From the NCBI RefSeq assembly GCF_964340395.1, contig NC_135549.1:13717342-13744841 (forward strand): a stretch of DNA of 27,500 bases, written 5' to 3'. The stretch comes from Glandiceps talaboti. Lineage: Eukaryota; Hemichordata; Enteropneusta; Spengelidae. Numbering within the stretch: the first letter of the stretch is position 1; the number at the start of each line of letters is the position of its first letter. A program made the position numbers and the translations under genes. The notes below the pieces were generated by a model, which searched no databases, had not been told where the DNA came from, and worked only from the letters and a program-made list of their open reading frames with translations. Shown piece after piece: positions 1 to 10,825 of this stretch.

Positions 1-187
1 AAACTCAACATGCAAGCTTAAAGTGTCTGAAATACAACAACATAGGAAGATTAATTTGGATCCAGTAAATTACTGACAAACATTTTGTCAGATTCAGATT
101 GTCGTTTCGAAACAACAACTATTGAATCAGATGTTGAAAGATAGTCCATCAGACACGACGGAGTATGACAGAATACATGTAATTACA

Positions 188-218
<31 letters not shown>

Positions 219-313
219 CATACATACATACATACAGTGTGTATACATCACATTCCTAACTTTGAAAATATGAACGACAGTTTACCACATCTTCTTTGGT
301 TTATTCATTTCAG
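1..313. other. Intron of APN-1 (3' part of the intron preceding exon 12)
   Basis: This stretch runs up to the acceptor at 311-313 (polypyrimidine then CAG). I see no sequence resembling APN-2 exon 11, so that exon of APN-1 must lie upstream of the window. The stretch carries a (CATA)n array near its end and nothing else recognisable. Confidence 0.7.
185..236. repeat. (CATA)n microsatellite in APN-1 intron
   Basis: About twelve near-perfect copies of a 4-bp CATA/TACA unit. It is strictly alternating pyrimidine-purine. It lies about 80 bp upstream of the splice acceptor of APN-1 exon 12. Confidence 0.95.
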
Positions 314-2378
314 TTACCTCAAGATAGAAGCCATTAAACTTTCTTGTGACTTTAACGATGAAGATTGTGTAAAAGAAGCGAAAGATGCTTATTCTGATTG
401 GATGGCAGACACGGAAAACATCGGGTAATGAAACAATAAAAACATTCTTGGGGAACATTCTTCAAGTTTCAAATTAAAGCTGTGTGTTAGAGCAAGGTGG
501 CGTCTTGCCCCTTTACACAATGTTGTCATCACTGTCATGTCTGCTAGTAACCGTGAGATATCCGTGAACATGACACAACAATGTCCTAAGCCTATAAAGA
601 TTTATATATGATTACCAAATAAGAGTCAAATATAGCTTATATCATTTCAACCAACCAAACACCATCGTTGGGCTTTAAAAAGGGCCAACTGTGCCTGTTC
701 TTAGTTTGTGATAAAGATAAAGACAAACTGATAGTATTTTTGTCAAATAATTGATTTGAACTATGTCACTCCTACTTTAAAGTGTGTATATACTGCACAA
801 AGACAAATGTATGTATATCAAAACCCAAATTTGTCGTTTAGCACTGTCTCCGTATTGTCTATATTAATTTATTCAGAATCCCTCAAGATATAAGAGCAAC
901 AGCCATGTGTACTGCTATCAGACATGGTGGACAAAATGAATGGAAATTCGCCTACGATGAAGTTCAGCAAACTTCAGATTATGGACTTCTAGATAACATC
1001 ACCAGTGCTTTAGCATGTACACAAGATGCATGGTTGCTGCAGAGATACCTGAACGACTATTACCAACTTTATCTCAACCAATCTGTTGCTGGAGGGGATT
1101 CAACCATTCCGACAACGGGGGAGGAAGCCCTTGATGTCTTTAAAATCATCAAGAAAGTACGAGACCAATCCGCACTTGGATATTTGGTAGCAAACGAGTT
1201 TTCAATATATCACTTTGATGGCTTACGTGAGAGGTGAGTACTTACAGTTTCAAGTTCCTTGATGGAATCGTGGAATGTTTCATAAAGAATAGAAATATGA
1301 AGTGAAATAGAGGATAAACAACTATCTATACGCTCGAAAGAGGAATGAGAACATTCTGCTGGTGCTGGATCTACAGTCTGTGATAGAACACTATAGATTG
1401 TTGGATAAACGGATGAATGAATGAATGAATGAATGAATGAATGAATGAATGAATGAATGAATGAATGAATGAATGAATGAAACTTGTATCTAAGTATGGG
1501 CACGTACATATATACCCCATGTATCAATTACCATCACCACACAATGAATTAACCAATAACTACGAATCCAATATGTTCTTACATAATTTCATTTCAGGAA
1601 TACTGATGGAAGTAAAGTCTTTCCATTAATTTGGGAGCAAGCAGAGAAGATGAATTTAAAGATGCAACAAGCACAGGTAAGAAAAAATGTATTACCGTAA
1701 AGTTAGATCTTAATGTTTAAAAACAAATCATAATATGTAAGGTTAAAATACTCCTCGATGATTGATACTTTGTACCTGTGATCTCTATTCAATTACATAT
1801 TATACTCATTACAGCACATACTGTTATACTTTCAAAGATTCATCTAACAAATTAATCAAGGTTGCCTTTATTTTGAATATCAGTAGTTTGAAACTAGTGT
1901 TTTGTTGTTTGTTGTATTAGTTGTAGTGGAGTGGCGGTACGTAGGAAGGGGTGATTATCCAGTATATCACATAGCACATATTTTGTAACAATTGGAATGA
2001 TAGCGATTCCCTTCCCCCAACAAAACTGAGACATAGTCTGGTATGTGAGACGTGTTGTGCTGCCCTATCAAGAATCCACTCACATAGAATGGAACGTGGT
2101 ATTCCTTACAGTCTAAATGAGACCCACCTTAAATGTGACAATCAATGTATATACAAATGTATATATATTGGCCATCCTTTGTGTGTGCCTAATGTACGTT
2201 TGTATCACTCTTGATTGTATTTCAGCTTGAAGATTTTGCTCGTAAATACAACGATATGCCTGATGATCAAGTGAAGGAGTTCTACAAAGCTCAACGGAAA
2301 GTTAAAGCTAACATCAGATGGATGGACAAGAATTATGAAAATCTCGAGTTATGGATGAAAGAAAAAGCGGGAGAGTAA
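314..2378 (+). CDS. APN-1: M1-family aminopeptidase N-like, 3' part (partial gene)
   Basis: Four terminal coding exons of an M1 zinc aminopeptidase: 314-424, 877-1233, 1598-1676 and 2226-2378, with the stop TAA at 2376-2378. All introns are GT-AG. They encode about 232 residues of the C-terminal helical (ERAP1_C-like) domain, which closes over the active site in this family. Lengths and phases equal APN-2 exons 12-15 (111, 375, 79, 153 bp), except exon 13, which is 18 bp (six codons) shorter. Visible hallmarks are the cysteine pair in CDFNDEDC, then MCTAIRHGG followed by LACTQD. These correspond to the four disulfide cysteines of aminopeptidase N. The catalytic exons lie upstream of the window, so activity cannot be judged. 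The reading frame is intact, so this is a living gene cut by the window edge rather than a visible pseudogene. Confidence 0.9.
1413..1481. repeat. (TGAA)n / (GAAT)n microsatellite
   Basis: About seventeen perfect copies of a 4-bp GAAT unit inside the intron between APN-1 exons 13 and 14 (1234-1597). Open frames reading through it on either strand are low-complexity artefacts. Confidence 0.95.
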
Positions 2379-3190
2379 TCATTGCAGTTTCTCGCCTTCC
2401 TGAGATTACGAGTTGGCCATAGATTTGTAGTAGTGAGATAGAAATTTTCAACTTTTAATTTTTTTAAAATGTGTTTTTGTTTTTCCAACACCCTTGTGTT
2501 TGTACATGCATTTATTCTACATTACTTTATATAAATGCAATTTAATTTGTAGCGATTACAGAAACAAAACTTTTATGACAAATTTTAAACCTTTTAAGCT
2601 GTTTTATATAATTTTTTAAGCGAGTTGTTATTTTTAAACGGAGCTCGTTTCACTTGTATTTCTCTTTAAATTCAAAACCAAAGTCACTGTTATTTGACAG
2701 TCTGTAGTTGTAAACGGAATTCATAAACTTTATGGTATTTGAATTTCAATGCTGGGATATTTAGTACCGCGTTCGTCCATGAAGTTAGTATTGATAATTT
2801 CGCCACATAGCATCTTCGCCAATAGAACTTTGTTCCTGTTTGAATTATTGTTTCTGTACAGTAGTTAGTTTTCAATAATACTAGATATATTTTTTTCTGA
2901 TCTTAACATCTTAACCAAATAGCGAGGTTCAAGCATATTAAAGCGTAAGGGATTCTGGAGTTACCCACGCCCTCTCCCCACAACTATTCATTTTGAGAAC
3001 GTTTTATATTATTTTTGGCCTTTATACAAGGGCCATAGACTAGAGTTCATTCCTCAAAGATTTTTAGAGTTTACCCTATAAAAAGAAAAAAGTTTCACTT
3101 TATTAGCATGTACAATGAATTAGTTCAATCGTAAATTTATGAGATATTGTTCAGCCATAAAGCTTTCAACAATCGTGAATGTTTTGTTCA
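2379..3190. other. APN-1 3' flank / possible 3' UTR
   Basis: AT-rich, T-tract-rich sequence directly after the APN-1 stop. There is no AATAAA close to the stop, so the 3' UTR either uses a variant signal here or extends to the AATAAA at 3598. No open frame of note and no RNA gene recognised. Confidence 0.5.
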
Positions 3191-3191
3191 A

Positions 3192-3481
3192 TACACACAC
3201 ACACAAACAAACAAACATACATACATACATACATACATACACACACATACATACATACACACATACATACATACACACACACATACATACATACATACAT
3301 ACATACATACATACATACATACATACATGCATGCATGCATGCATATATGCATGTATGCAAGTGTGCACGCACGCATGCACACATACATACATACATACAC
3401 GCACGCACACACATTCACACACACACATACATACATACATACATACATACATACATACATACATACATACATACATACATG
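3192..3481. repeat. Compound (CA)n/(CAAA)n/(CATA)n/(CATG)n microsatellite
   Basis: About 290 bp of simple sequence: CA and CAAA units, then CATA interspersed with CA. Next comes a short block of CATG/ATGC units around 3327-3357, then GCACGC-rich units, then an uninterrupted CATA run at 3427-3480. Most of the tract is strictly alternating pyrimidine-purine. It explains the overlapping His-Thr-Tyr-Ile and Cys-Met-Tyr-Val open frames on both strands, which are not genes. Confidence 0.97.
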
Positions 3482-3597
3482 TGTATGTATTTGTTTTCTT
3501 CTGCCACTTTCTTTGATTATTATAAGCATTGTATTTCCCTCTCTCACTATTGTATTGTTACATTTTTATGAGATGGGCTTGAAGCCTTAGCATTTGA

Positions 3598-3603
3598 AAT
3601 AAA
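3598..3603 (+). terminator. Candidate polyadenylation signal AATAAA
   Basis: Canonical AATAAA about 1.2 kb after the APN-1 stop, preceded 20 bp upstream by a small GGCTT...AAGCC stem. It is the first canonical hexamer I find downstream of APN-1, so it may end that transcript. It could equally be the 3' tail of a decayed retroelement, because a short stem followed by AAATAAA is typical of many LINE 3' ends. Confidence 0.35.
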
Positions 3604-3710
3604 GCAAAGCACATACGTACAAATGATGTTTATAGATATAATTAATTACATAGGTTATCGTTGATTACCAGATTGAGTGATGCCCAGTTTAGTCAACGTG
3701 AACTTGTCTG

Positions 3711-3863
3711 GTATGTATGTATGTATGTATGTATGTATGTATGTATGTATGTATGTATGTATGTATGTATGTATGTATGTATGTATGTATGTATGTATGT
3801 ATGTATGTATGTATGTATGTATGTATGTATGTATGTATGTATGTATGTATGTATGTATGTATG

Positions 3864-3894
<31 letters not shown>

Positions 3895-3945
3895 CATGTA
3901 TGTATGTATGTATGTATGTATGTATGTATGTATGTATGTATGTAT
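3711..3945. repeat. (TATG)n microsatellite, two blocks
   Basis: About 180 bp of perfect GTAT/TATG repeats to 3893, a short interruption (AACA), then another ~48 bp of the same unit. It is the reverse complement of the CATA array at 3427-3480. The Cys-Met-Tyr-Val and Ile-His-Thr-Tyr open frames across it are artefacts. Confidence 0.98.
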
Positions 3946-4921
3946 ACAACTTTACTTTTATGGCAAAACACCGAACAGGTGTTATACTTATATACGAAAG
4001 ATTTACCGACTACCTCGATAGGTCGTTCCCGTTTTAGGTATTACACTCGAGCTCTTTGTCATACAAGCTTAACATTTGGGTCTTTGAGACACACACAGTC
4101 ATTGTCATAAAAGCTTAGCATTGGAGGATTTTATGCACCAATTTACATAAGTGGCAAATTTTATAACAAAGAGTGTAAAATAGAACAGATATTCTGTAGT
4201 AATTCGCCTGCCTTAGATATGAGAAAATTCGAATGCCCATTCACCAAGTGTGTCCTTAGGCGAGGTAACCAGCAGACTAATCAATATGCGAAAGTCATTC
4301 ACAACGTCTGGTCCATTCCACTCTCCGGGTCACGTCAGTATATGAGAGCCTATTGTATAAAACATTCACATATAAATAACCTTTAACGAGTTTAAAACCA
4401 TTCATGGGGAAAAGTGTTAGGGACAGTTCACTGTACATGTATGTCATCCGAGTGTTAGGAGTTACAACCATCACAATTGCAAATAACGGTTTGATATTTT
4501 TTTAAATAAAAAAATGAGTGGGACACCCAGTGCGCAGAGTTACATGCGTTCTAGATCTGTCATCTGTTATTGGTATTTGGATCTAAAAGAGTGTAAATAA
4601 ATGTCATACAGAAAACCCCCCACGGCTGTTCTGGATTCTTCTATTACAAAGGGCCGAATATTAAGAGACGATTTAATGTCAGGTTGTGGGGCATTTGTAC
4701 ATTTCTAATAAAATATCCACTTGACGCATATATGCGAGGTGTATATTGATAGACGGAACTATGCTTATCAAGTGGAGAGATTAAGAGACACGGGAGTAAA
4801 GAGGGCCAATTATATTTCAATATATTGAAACCCGGGGTTAAGAAATATGACCAGTCCCTACATGAAGTTGTAAGGCCTTTCACAAAAGTCGATGTATAGT
4901 GTAACGCCTGCACAACGTGCC
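3946..4921. other. APN-1/APN-2 spacer and 5' flank of APN-2
   Basis: No gene recognised. A minus-strand open frame (4644-4913) has no recognisable domain and lies against the APN-2 5' flank. A CCAAT pentamer is present at 4806-4810, about 110 bp before the APN-2 start codon, but no clear TATA box, so the promoter of APN-2 is only loosely placed in roughly the last 200 bp. Confidence 0.45.
4054..4125 (+). repeat. Short imperfect direct repeat (two 25-bp copies)
   Basis: 4054-4078 and 4101-4125 share the pattern TTGTCATA.AAGCTTA.CATT, 47 bp apart, with a handful of differences. It lies in the APN-1/APN-2 spacer. Function unknown. Confidence 0.6.
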
Positions 4922-5544
4922 ATGGCGAAGGGGGACTCTTATGTCGATAATGACGGCAAGGTGTATCCTGCAGAGCAAAGGAATGGTGTTTTTATCAAGT
5001 ATCTCATTCTTTGTATTGTCGTTGTCCTGGTGTTAGTTTTATTCATAGTCGTGGTATTACTGGTCTATTTCCTTCATCCAGGCTGGAGTTGTCCAAATGC
5101 AGACGACAATGGCCTGCCAACTGCACAACCACAGACACAGAAACCATTCGAAGGTAGATTACCAGACACTCTCAAACCAACCAACTACAGAATTAAGATC
5201 CAGCCATATATGGACGAAGAAGACGGTGATAAACGGTTCTTATTTGACGGGGAAGTTGATATTTCTATGAAATGTGAGAAATCGACCAATGTTATAACAT
5301 TGCATGCACTGAAACTGGACATTGATGAAGACACGGTGAGAGTCAATGAAATCGACACCAATGAAGATTTTGGTGTGAAGGATATCTCTACAAACGAGGA
5401 ATATGAGTTCCTTATCATCAAAACCAAGAAGAAGTTAGAGGCTGACAAACAGTACATGTTATCTATCAACTATGTAGGAATACTAAATAATTCAGACATA
5501 GTTGCACTTTACTTGAATGTCTATCAAACTGGAAACGATACAAG
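4922..5544 (+). CDS. APN-2 exon 1: tail, signal anchor and start of N-terminal domain
   Basis: Encodes residues 1-207 plus two bases of codon 208. A 26-residue cytoplasmic tail is followed by a Val/Leu/Ile-rich helix ending in VYFLHPG, a motif shared with APN-3, then an extracellular linker rich in Thr/Gln/Pro and the beginning of the M1 N-terminal beta-sandwich. The donor is AAG|GTAATA. Sequons such as NNS and NDT indicate likely N-glycosylation. Confidence 0.93.
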
Positions 5545-7705
5545 GTAATATAAGATAGTCTGCAAATCCTTTCACATTACATCTACAATAGACAGATACT
5601 AGCTTTAATTCTCTCGCAGTTTCGTCGATTCCTGTTCTATATTATATCCAGCTTCTTGTGAAACTTTTGAATTTTGTTGTCCGGTACATGTCACAGTCAT
5701 GCATGTCCAAACTTGAAAAGGAAGCAAAGAGTGATCAATTGAGGTCACGGGTCATACAGTCATGGCCGTAACTTAAGGATTACCGCCAAGATTTATCGAA
5801 TAAATGCTATCCATGGCTGCTTCTTCAATACAGTTTAAGAATTTGCGTCAAAAGTATTATTAGCACTTGCAGAAAGGCTGATTTATGTATATACCTATTC
5901 ATGTCTGACTGAACTAGGTTATAATCATGTAACCTCGTTCAGTCATCAGTCATGAATAGGTCAATAGCAGTCGGTGGGGGCGCTATATGACTAGATGCTT
6001 TTCTCGACTTGTACATGTCTGCTGTACTGCTTGAAATTCGACACTCTGTGTGATTATATTTTGCTTGCTGAGAGTAATTCCATGAGAAACTAAGTTATAT
6101 GTTACTTGCTGAGAGTAATTCCATTAGAAACTAAGATTGACTTTCTCATGAGGCTTCTCACGGTTCACAATAGTTACACAAAAATAAAATTGAAAACAAA
6201 AATCAGGTCTTTCAGTTTAATTATTCGCAGATCTAAGTCTCGAAAAAGTTGTATCGAAATATTTGATCTTGAGATGGGAAACTGAAACCAAGTCCAGCTG
6301 CTGTAAGATACCGATGCAGTGATAGAGAACTGTGCATAAGGATTTTAAAAAAAATCTTCAACACGTACTCTGTTGTATAAACGTATGAAACACTTCTGCC
6401 TGCTACTCTATAAGACGATTTTCTTTTGTTGGCCAGTCTTGGTCATGAAACACATTTAACTCATAACGATATGGTGATCACTTTCTTTCAAGATATGCCG
6501 TAGCCAGTCAGCTCGAAAACAGTTACGGTCGTCGGGTATTTCCATCGTTCGATGAGCCAGCAATGAAAGCTACCTTCGATATCATCATCAAACATCGAAC
6601 CATCAGATCAGCTTTGTCAAATATGCCGGTAATCAGGAACGAGACTGACGGTGACTGGAACACTGCGTACTTCGACAGAACCCCTGTCATGCCTAATTAT
6701 TTGGTGGCTGTAGTAGTGTCAGACTTTGTTTATAAAGAGAAGACAACACAATCCGGAGTCAAGGTAAATGTACAACATGTGAAGAGTTCATAATATCGGA
6801 TCTGAGAATAATCGTACACTGGAATTTAACCCCAAAAATCCACAATCGTAGAAAAAGTCGTGTGCTCGTAGTAGTACGTGGATGATACTGACATGATGGA
6901 TATATTGTTATTAAATACCCGTTATGCAAATATAAGAGCAAAAAGTGGTGATTGCAATATGATAGACATATTATACATGTAGTTTTACTAAACAGTGTTG
7001 AATTGTTGATGAAACATATTGTGCAAAACCAAATGCTTTCATCTGTATCAAACAAGTGGCATCCGTTGTATGGCTATGTAATTCTTCTAATTTTGACATT
7101 TGCATGAATTTTCGATGTAGTTTCGTGTATGGTCAAGGCCAGAAATGATAGATGCGACAGACTTTAGTCTTGATTATGGTGTTAAAACACTGGAATACTT
7201 CGAAAATCTGTGGAACATATCATATTCCCTTCCAAAACTTGGTAAGTCAAACAAACTTTTCTACTTTTTAAAAACTTTTAAGATACTTAATACATATATA
7301 ACTGAAAGCTTCATTATTTGTATCATGAATTCAGTAATGCATACTATCGAAACATACAAAGTTCTGCTGTAGGGTTTTCTTCAGTTCTTATTAATTAGCT
7401 ACAGAACGAATTTGAGCATGTGACTAAAGGTTGAACAACCAATCTCGCATCATATACATGAGACTTTCCTCTATCCACATTTTCGAAATTCATCTCCTTA
7501 GTATATTTACTTACGCCCAATATAGATATGGTTGCTCTCCCCGTGTTGAGGTTCGGAGCCATGGAGAACTGGGGACTGGTATTGTATAAAGAAAAGTTTA
7601 TGTTGTATGATAAAAATGTCCACACGCCAGTAAGGGTTCAAAGCGTAGCAGGAGTTGTAGCTCATGAAATAGTACATAAGGTAAATATGTGAGAGAGAAA
7701 GAGAG

Positions 7706-7756
<51 letters not shown>

Positions 7757-7809
7757 CAGACAGACAAACAGACAGACAAAAAGATAAACAGAGACAGACA
7801 AAAAGATAA

Positions 7810-7841
<32 letters not shown>

Positions 7842-7976
7842 GGGTAGGTAGGTAGGTAGGCATACATACATACATACATAGTATACATACATAGTATACA
7901 TACATACATACATACATACATACATACATACATACATACATACATAAAGACATACATACATACATACATACATACA

Positions 7977-8010
<34 letters not shown>

Positions 8011-10770
8011 CAGACATGGATTTGTATGCACAGTTCGAACTTCTTCAAATACTGCAAATGGTTTGGCACTACTCATTGTTAATATCGCTTCAAACTTAAA
8101 TTGCGACTTCACTTCGACTTGACAACTAGAGCACCCTCCAAATTAAGCGAAAGCAAACTCGCTGAACTTTTATTGTATATTTGTCGACAGTGGTTTGGTA
8201 ATTTGGTGACTATGGCGTGGTGGAGTGATACCTGGTTAAACGAAGGCTTTGCCAGACATTTTCAGTGCGTCGCCATTGACCAATTCTTACCTGAGTGGGA
8301 GTTTGTAAGTTTTCACCAATGTTCAAATAACACCTAGTCGTTAACGCTGTTACCACATAGAATCCCAGCTAAAATGATTCTTTGTGTGAGTGCACATGGT
8401 GATCATTTCACATGAACAGACAAACTAAAAAGACAAATCACTAATGATATCGCGTTTACTCCAACCGCATTAAAATCTTAAACAACAAATCATAAGGTGG
8501 AATTGTATTGATACTGGATGTTTAGAGGACTTGGTTTACCCTACATACAAGTCTACCCTAAAAATTGGTTGTCAGCTCTTAAGGGGTCAAGAATTTTCTA
8601 TCGATTCACGAATTGGTTGAGATAATAAGTGTTATAGTGTTATGATTGACCCAGTCATCTGAAAACTGGTATTTTCCTAATTAGATAATGAGTTAATATT
8701 TTTTCCTTATTTTTTCTCCACTCTTGATAGATACAAAGTATTAAGTAAAAAAAACTTTAAATGAGCACAATGCAAATTATATGTGAGTGTTTTCTCTATC
8801 TATAATCAACCGATGTCAGCAAGTAAAGTGATTATGAATGTAAGGATACATGTACATGTATTTTGCTCGTTTTAGTATGACCAGTTTTACCAGGACAGTG
8901 TGACTATCAAGGCTTTTAACGATGATGCCAGTAGTGATTCACATGCCACTGTTAGACCAGATGTCGGATGGGAGAAGGATCTTTGGGGCCAATTCGATAC
9001 TAGGGTGTATGAAAGAGTAAGTAACAAAGCTTTGAACATATGATGATGAAGAGGGAGGGGAGTTTGTGCTGAGTGATGGATATCTATTTCGTAGCACTTT
9101 CTCGTATTTCCCACAAAGACATAATTTTTTAGAATGCTTCACTGGAAGACTTCAAAATACATTTTAAATGAAAAAAATCCGGACAAAAAAGTTCCACTTT
9201 GAAACACGATAAGTGATAATGTGACACAACTAACACAGCTTACACTATTACATATACATATCAACGGCCAAGTTGTAAGGTCATTTACCTCTTACTACTG
9301 CAGTCTGGGTTAGGTCCTCCAATACCGGCTTGGGTTTCATTAAATTAAAGAAAATGTCCAATCAAACTAATATGCACCTTTAGATACTAGCCGTCACGGA
9401 AAAGGGGTATCCAGTTTGATCAAGCGAAACGCCTCAAGTTTTCACCAGGTACTCCGGTTTCCTCATGCTTTATATAAAAGAACGCTAGAGGGCGAGGTGC
9501 AGTGGCGACCATATTCAATTTCATCACATAAGTACAATGTACATCATCAATGGTTACTCCCGTGATTTGGTCAATGTAACATTCTGTCTTGTTTGCTTTC
9601 CAGGGTTCCCAAATTATAATGATGATGCGTAGTTTCCTCGGAGACACCATTGTTTACGATGCATTCAGAAGTTACCTCAGGAAGTATAGCTACGGAAATA
9701 CATACAGCTATGATTTGTGGAATGCACTTACTGAGGTATCTACAGGTGTACTTTTATGTCTTTACACTCATTTTATAAGGGGTAAACCATTTGATTTCGG
9801 GGGGGGGGATTGACTCCCAACAACATTTTTTTATTTCTACCACCATGACATCATTTGAAGAGCAACTAGACAGCATTGTTTTGCCAAATAGGGGAAATCA
9901 TCGTGGCTCAATTCAATGGCTTGTGAGTTCTTCACAGTCTAAGGAAAGAACTACAAAATATGATATGATGAATAGCGGATATGAGAAAGAATAGTACATA
10001 AAAATGAGAACGAAAATCCAAAATATCAATGAAGAAAGTTCGGGTCATTTTCTTAATGGTATTCAAACAAAAAGAAGTTTGAAAAAACCTTGAATGATGT
10101 GGCCAAGTGTATTTTCTTTTCAAACCATTATCAGACAACTGGAAGACGCTTTGCTATGTTTCTTATTATCCCCCAGACTGCCAAGGAATCCGGTGTCAAT
10201 ATTGATATGAAAGAAGTGATGGATCCATGGCTGTTACAACTTGGCTTTCCAGTGGTGACTATCACACGTAAAGATGATACTACGGCAATGATTGAACAGA
10301 AAATGTTCGTGTTGGATCGTGAAGATGAAATCCCTGACGCCCCGGAAGATTTAAAGTAAGGCCATCTGTACATATTTGTATCAACTTACATGGATTTTAG
10401 GTGTGGTCATTCATGTAAACGTCAATGGATAAGACTTGTGTAAATTGAGTAAGATATCATTTTACTGATAGTTTGTAAACATGTTCTAATCTTTAAATTT
10501 ATGACACGTGTTTTGCAGCTACATTTGGTACATTCCCTTGACATACATACATGCTGGTGAATCACTGACACCTTCAAATGGTCCCTCGTTGGCATGGTTG
10601 AATGGAACATTAACAGGTAAACATACGTTGATCTTAAATTTTAAAATAAAAGTAATTGCTTTGTTTTCTGCGAAGGATAACTACAGCAGTGATACATCAT
10701 GAACAGAAAATAAAACAGTCGTATGAACATCAATGAACGATATCATGATAGCAACAATTCATTTAGTACT

Positions 10771-10825
<55 letters not shown>

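Larger units (their letters stand above)
5545..6492 (+). other. APN-2 intron 1
   Basis: The longest intron of APN-2 (948 bp). It contains a DR1-like AGGTCA-C-GGGTCA at 5742-5754, a hairpin at 5893-5961 and a 31-bp direct repeat at 6064-6135. No coding potential seen. The equivalent APN-3 intron is 692 bp and shows no obvious sequence similarity. Confidence 0.85.

Noticed and set aside
3120-3590. Long overlapping open frames on both strands rich in His-Thr-Tyr-Ile or Cys-Met-Tyr-Val
   Set aside because: They translate the CATA microsatellite, which has no stop in several frames. No start context, splice support or family match.
4644-4913. 89-codon minus-strand open frame upstream of APN-2
   Set aside because: No known motif. 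It overlaps the expected promoter and 5' UTR of APN-2; likely chance.
4892-4921. Alternative upstream in-frame ATG for APN-2, adding ten residues
   Set aside because: Poor start context (T at -3), and APN-3 starts at the aligned MAKGD with an in-frame stop just upstream.
7507-8112. 201-codon minus-strand open frame
   Set aside because: Mostly microsatellite translation (Cys-Leu-Ser-Val and Met-Tyr-Val-Cys), antisense to APN-2 exon 4 and intron 4.
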